Assembly (NCBI GenBank): GCA_009869945.1
Contig: WIXG01000005.1
Coordinates: forward strand, 186,001 to 250,000
Direction: 5' to 3'
Length of the DNA: 64,000 nucleotides
Source of the DNA: Mesaphorura yosii
Lineage: Eukaryota; Arthropoda; Collembola; Poduromorpha; Tullbergiidae
The position numbers were made by a program, and so were the translations under genes. Every line of letters begins with the position of its first letter. The first letter of the stretch is position 1. This document shows, piece after piece, positions 62,101 to 64,000 of the stretch. A model generated the notes under the pieces. The model ran no database searches and was not told the origin of the DNA. It saw nothing but the letters and a program-made list of their open reading frames with translations.

Positions 62101-62827
62101 CTTACCTTCTCCGTCAAAGCAAGCAAAACAGCCGAGCAGTGGACTGAAAGATTACGAAAAAGATTTTAAGAGGATCAGTTTTAACCCGAGCCCCTTTAGT
62201 CTACCGTTAGTCGTTTTGTGAGAATCCCAGCCTATTTTCCCTTCATTTTCCCACAGTCTTGTATTGTTAAATTGTTATGTAATTTCACCTTCTTTCACGA
62301 CCGCGATTGCGATTACGAGACGAGTTATTCACGCAAAGGCGATTCAGCATTCACGTGGCGGCTTGCCTGCCTGCCTGCAGTCTGCAACTTTGTGCTGTGC
62401 CTTATTGTTTACAATTTACGCCATAAATTGAAGAAACGTGACTCGACTTTATTAGTTTTTCTACTCGCTTTCATTATCCACGTCCAGCATTGTCTTAGCT
62501 AGACTAGGCCGGACTTTTCAAACACAAAGTAAGCTGCTATTGTCCAGTGCCCACTTCAATTGTGTCGGCTCATTGTGGACACGGGCATAGAATTTTAAAG
62601 TTCAGCTTGGGCTTGACGCTTCAGATTTGTCACTACAAACTTCACGGCAGCGGTGTTACGAAATTGCCTTCATTAATTATTTGAGTCCATTACAATTCAA
62701 CTTGACACTGTTGAAGTGAATATAAAACAACAGCGGCCTGCTTGTAATTGTGAACTCGTACGCGAACGTACTAAAGTCAGTTTGTGGAGGGTGTGCGGCG
62801 AATCGCATGGTAGGGCTGTGAGACTCC
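59164..62827. other. Presumed intron of the PDZ gene
   Basis: No exon with clear phase-1 borders could be recognised. A 14-codon ATG frame at 60196-60238 also exits in phase 1 at a GT, but it is too short to support. A perfect acceptor/donor pair on the minus strand frames 37 bp at 62106-62142, without homology. Confidence 0.4.
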
Positions 62828-62951
62828 ATGTCATATGGGAGAGCAGCACCAGAGAAGATGCCGGTACCACGACTTGATTTGACTCTGGGATTGAGTGCTG
62901 CAACGGCTCCTAATGGAACAGGAAATTTAAAAAGGAAAACGCCCAGAGTTG
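62828..62951 (+). CDS. Possible second alternative first exon
   Basis: ATG at 62828, preceded by an in-frame TGA nine bases earlier, opens 41 codons (MSYGRAAPEKMPVPRLDL, then TLGLSAATAPNG and KRKTPRV) to a GTATGT donor at 62952. Exit is in phase 1, like the other cassette exons of the PDZ gene, so it could feed the same downstream exons right of the window. It could equally be the first exon of a different gene starting here. Confidence 0.35.
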
Positions 62952-64000
62952 GTATGTTTGTGTGCTCTCTTAAACTTCTGCTCTCCTCGTGTTGCGTGTA
63001 CTCGTGAATCAAATGCAACAGCAACACCGCTGTGGTTGCTGCTCCATCCCGCGTATTCAATCAATCTTGGGCTTCTATCACAATCACGCTCATTCCTAAA
63101 TGGAATAGAAACAGATTACACGGCAATAATACACGTACACCTCAGATTGTAAATAATCGCTCCTTTCTCTGAGGGCAAGGCGATATGCATTTTATGTTCG
63201 CACGTGTTTCGCATTTTGTAAATTGAATTGTGAGAACGCAAATCTGTTTCGGACATAAACATGCCACCATGATTCATTAAGATGGAGGCAGCTTCCCCTT
63301 TCCAAAAATTGAGAATTATTGAGCTTAGATCAAATGTAATGATGACAGTCACGTTGAATCATCAGACCTTTTCTTTTCTAACCAAATTCTGAATCCCTTC
63401 TTCATATGGTTAACACACCAATCTTCGACGGGCACTCGACCCTGCAACGTAAACCTCTAGCCTACCACAGCTTTCGCGGACAGGATTGGAATCCGGGAGC
63501 TTGAAATCGAAACTTACGTAATGCAACAGGAAGTTGTGTGTGAGTAATTGAAAGAATAGTTCGTGCTGAAATTGAACGAGAGAGTTTACTTTGCATTCAC
63601 TCGACTTCATTCATTGGTTCAGATTCAGCGTGTTAAGCTGTCAGGTTCTCGTAAACACCGATTCCGATTTCTTGATTGATCCAAACCAGAAGCGTCCTTC
63701 AATTTCCGAATCCTGTCCAATAGTCTGACTGACTGAGTTATGACTGACAAACGAGCACGTTAAATTATCAATGACGAGAATCAGCCACGAATTTAGTTTA
63801 CGATTATGTCATTCTATTTTTACAAAATCGACAAATTGATTCGACCTGAATAAGTTTTTGGTCTCACATTTCAATATTTCTCCAACTCCAACTCAACTGG
63901 TTTATTTGTGAACGCTGAGATTGCGAATTCGCCAAGTTAAACAAAGACTTCAGTAAAAGATGTATTTAGTCTGGATGGGACTCTGCTTGGATGTCTCAAA
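62952..64000. other. Right edge, no gene recognised
   Basis: About 1 kb following the candidate exon donor. A/T-rich with short chance frames on both strands. If the PDZ gene continues, this is intron. Confidence 0.45.

Overview
The window is a eukaryotic chromosome segment, most likely from an arthropod (a crustacean is my best guess, not proven). Every recognisable gene is split by short introns with GT..AG borders (two look GC..AG), and spacers and introns are A+T-rich. The gene set also fits: opsin-like GPCR, Mago nashi, arthropod-type MpaB/DUF2236 protein, S-adenosylmethionine synthetase, cyclophilin, and a PDZ protein of the Zasp/PDLIM type. I see no operons, no tRNA or rRNA genes, no CRISPR array, and no convincing intact transposon or virus copy. 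All exon borders below were read by eye from splice signals and reading phase; they are predictions.

Layout. 1-3.1 kb: 5' part of an opsin-like receptor (minus), running off the left edge. 6.2-7.0 kb: mitochondrial ribosomal protein mS34 (plus). 8.1-16.1 kb: two ABHD1/3-type alpha/beta-hydrolase genes in tandem (plus), with different intron layouts. 16.5-17.9 kb: glycine cleavage T-protein (minus). 18.5-23.6 kb: TMEM94, the P-type-ATPase-like ER protein (minus, 18 predicted coding exons). 24.2-26.0 kb: FAM149-like protein (minus). 26.9-34.6 kb: an unrecognised plus-strand gene with an N-terminal acylation signature and a coiled coil; its first intron holds a complete MpaB/DUF2236 gene on the other strand. 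35.4-37.1 kb: cyclophilin (minus) with two in-frame starts, one adding a mitochondrial presequence. 37.1-41.3 kb: gene-poor, with a roughly 65-bp tandem repeat and several unexplained coding-like stretches. 41.3-48.1 kb: S-adenosylmethionine synthetase (plus) with two mutually exclusive copies of the exon that encodes the active-site loop. 48.6-49.2 kb: Mago nashi (minus). 50.1 kb to the right edge: a long plus-strand gene whose first two exons build one PDZ domain, followed by phase-1 cassette exons and one or two alternative first exons that would give PDZ-less products.

The genes are independent housekeeping or signalling genes. Notable relations between neighbours are the tandem ABHD pair, the nested MpaB-like gene, the tail-to-tail pair of the coiled-coil gene and cyclophilin, the tail-to-tail pair of Sam-S and mago, and the head-to-head pair of mago and the PDZ gene. 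The observations most worth following are the Sam-S exon pair, the PDZ-gene alternative starts, and the dual-start cyclophilin.
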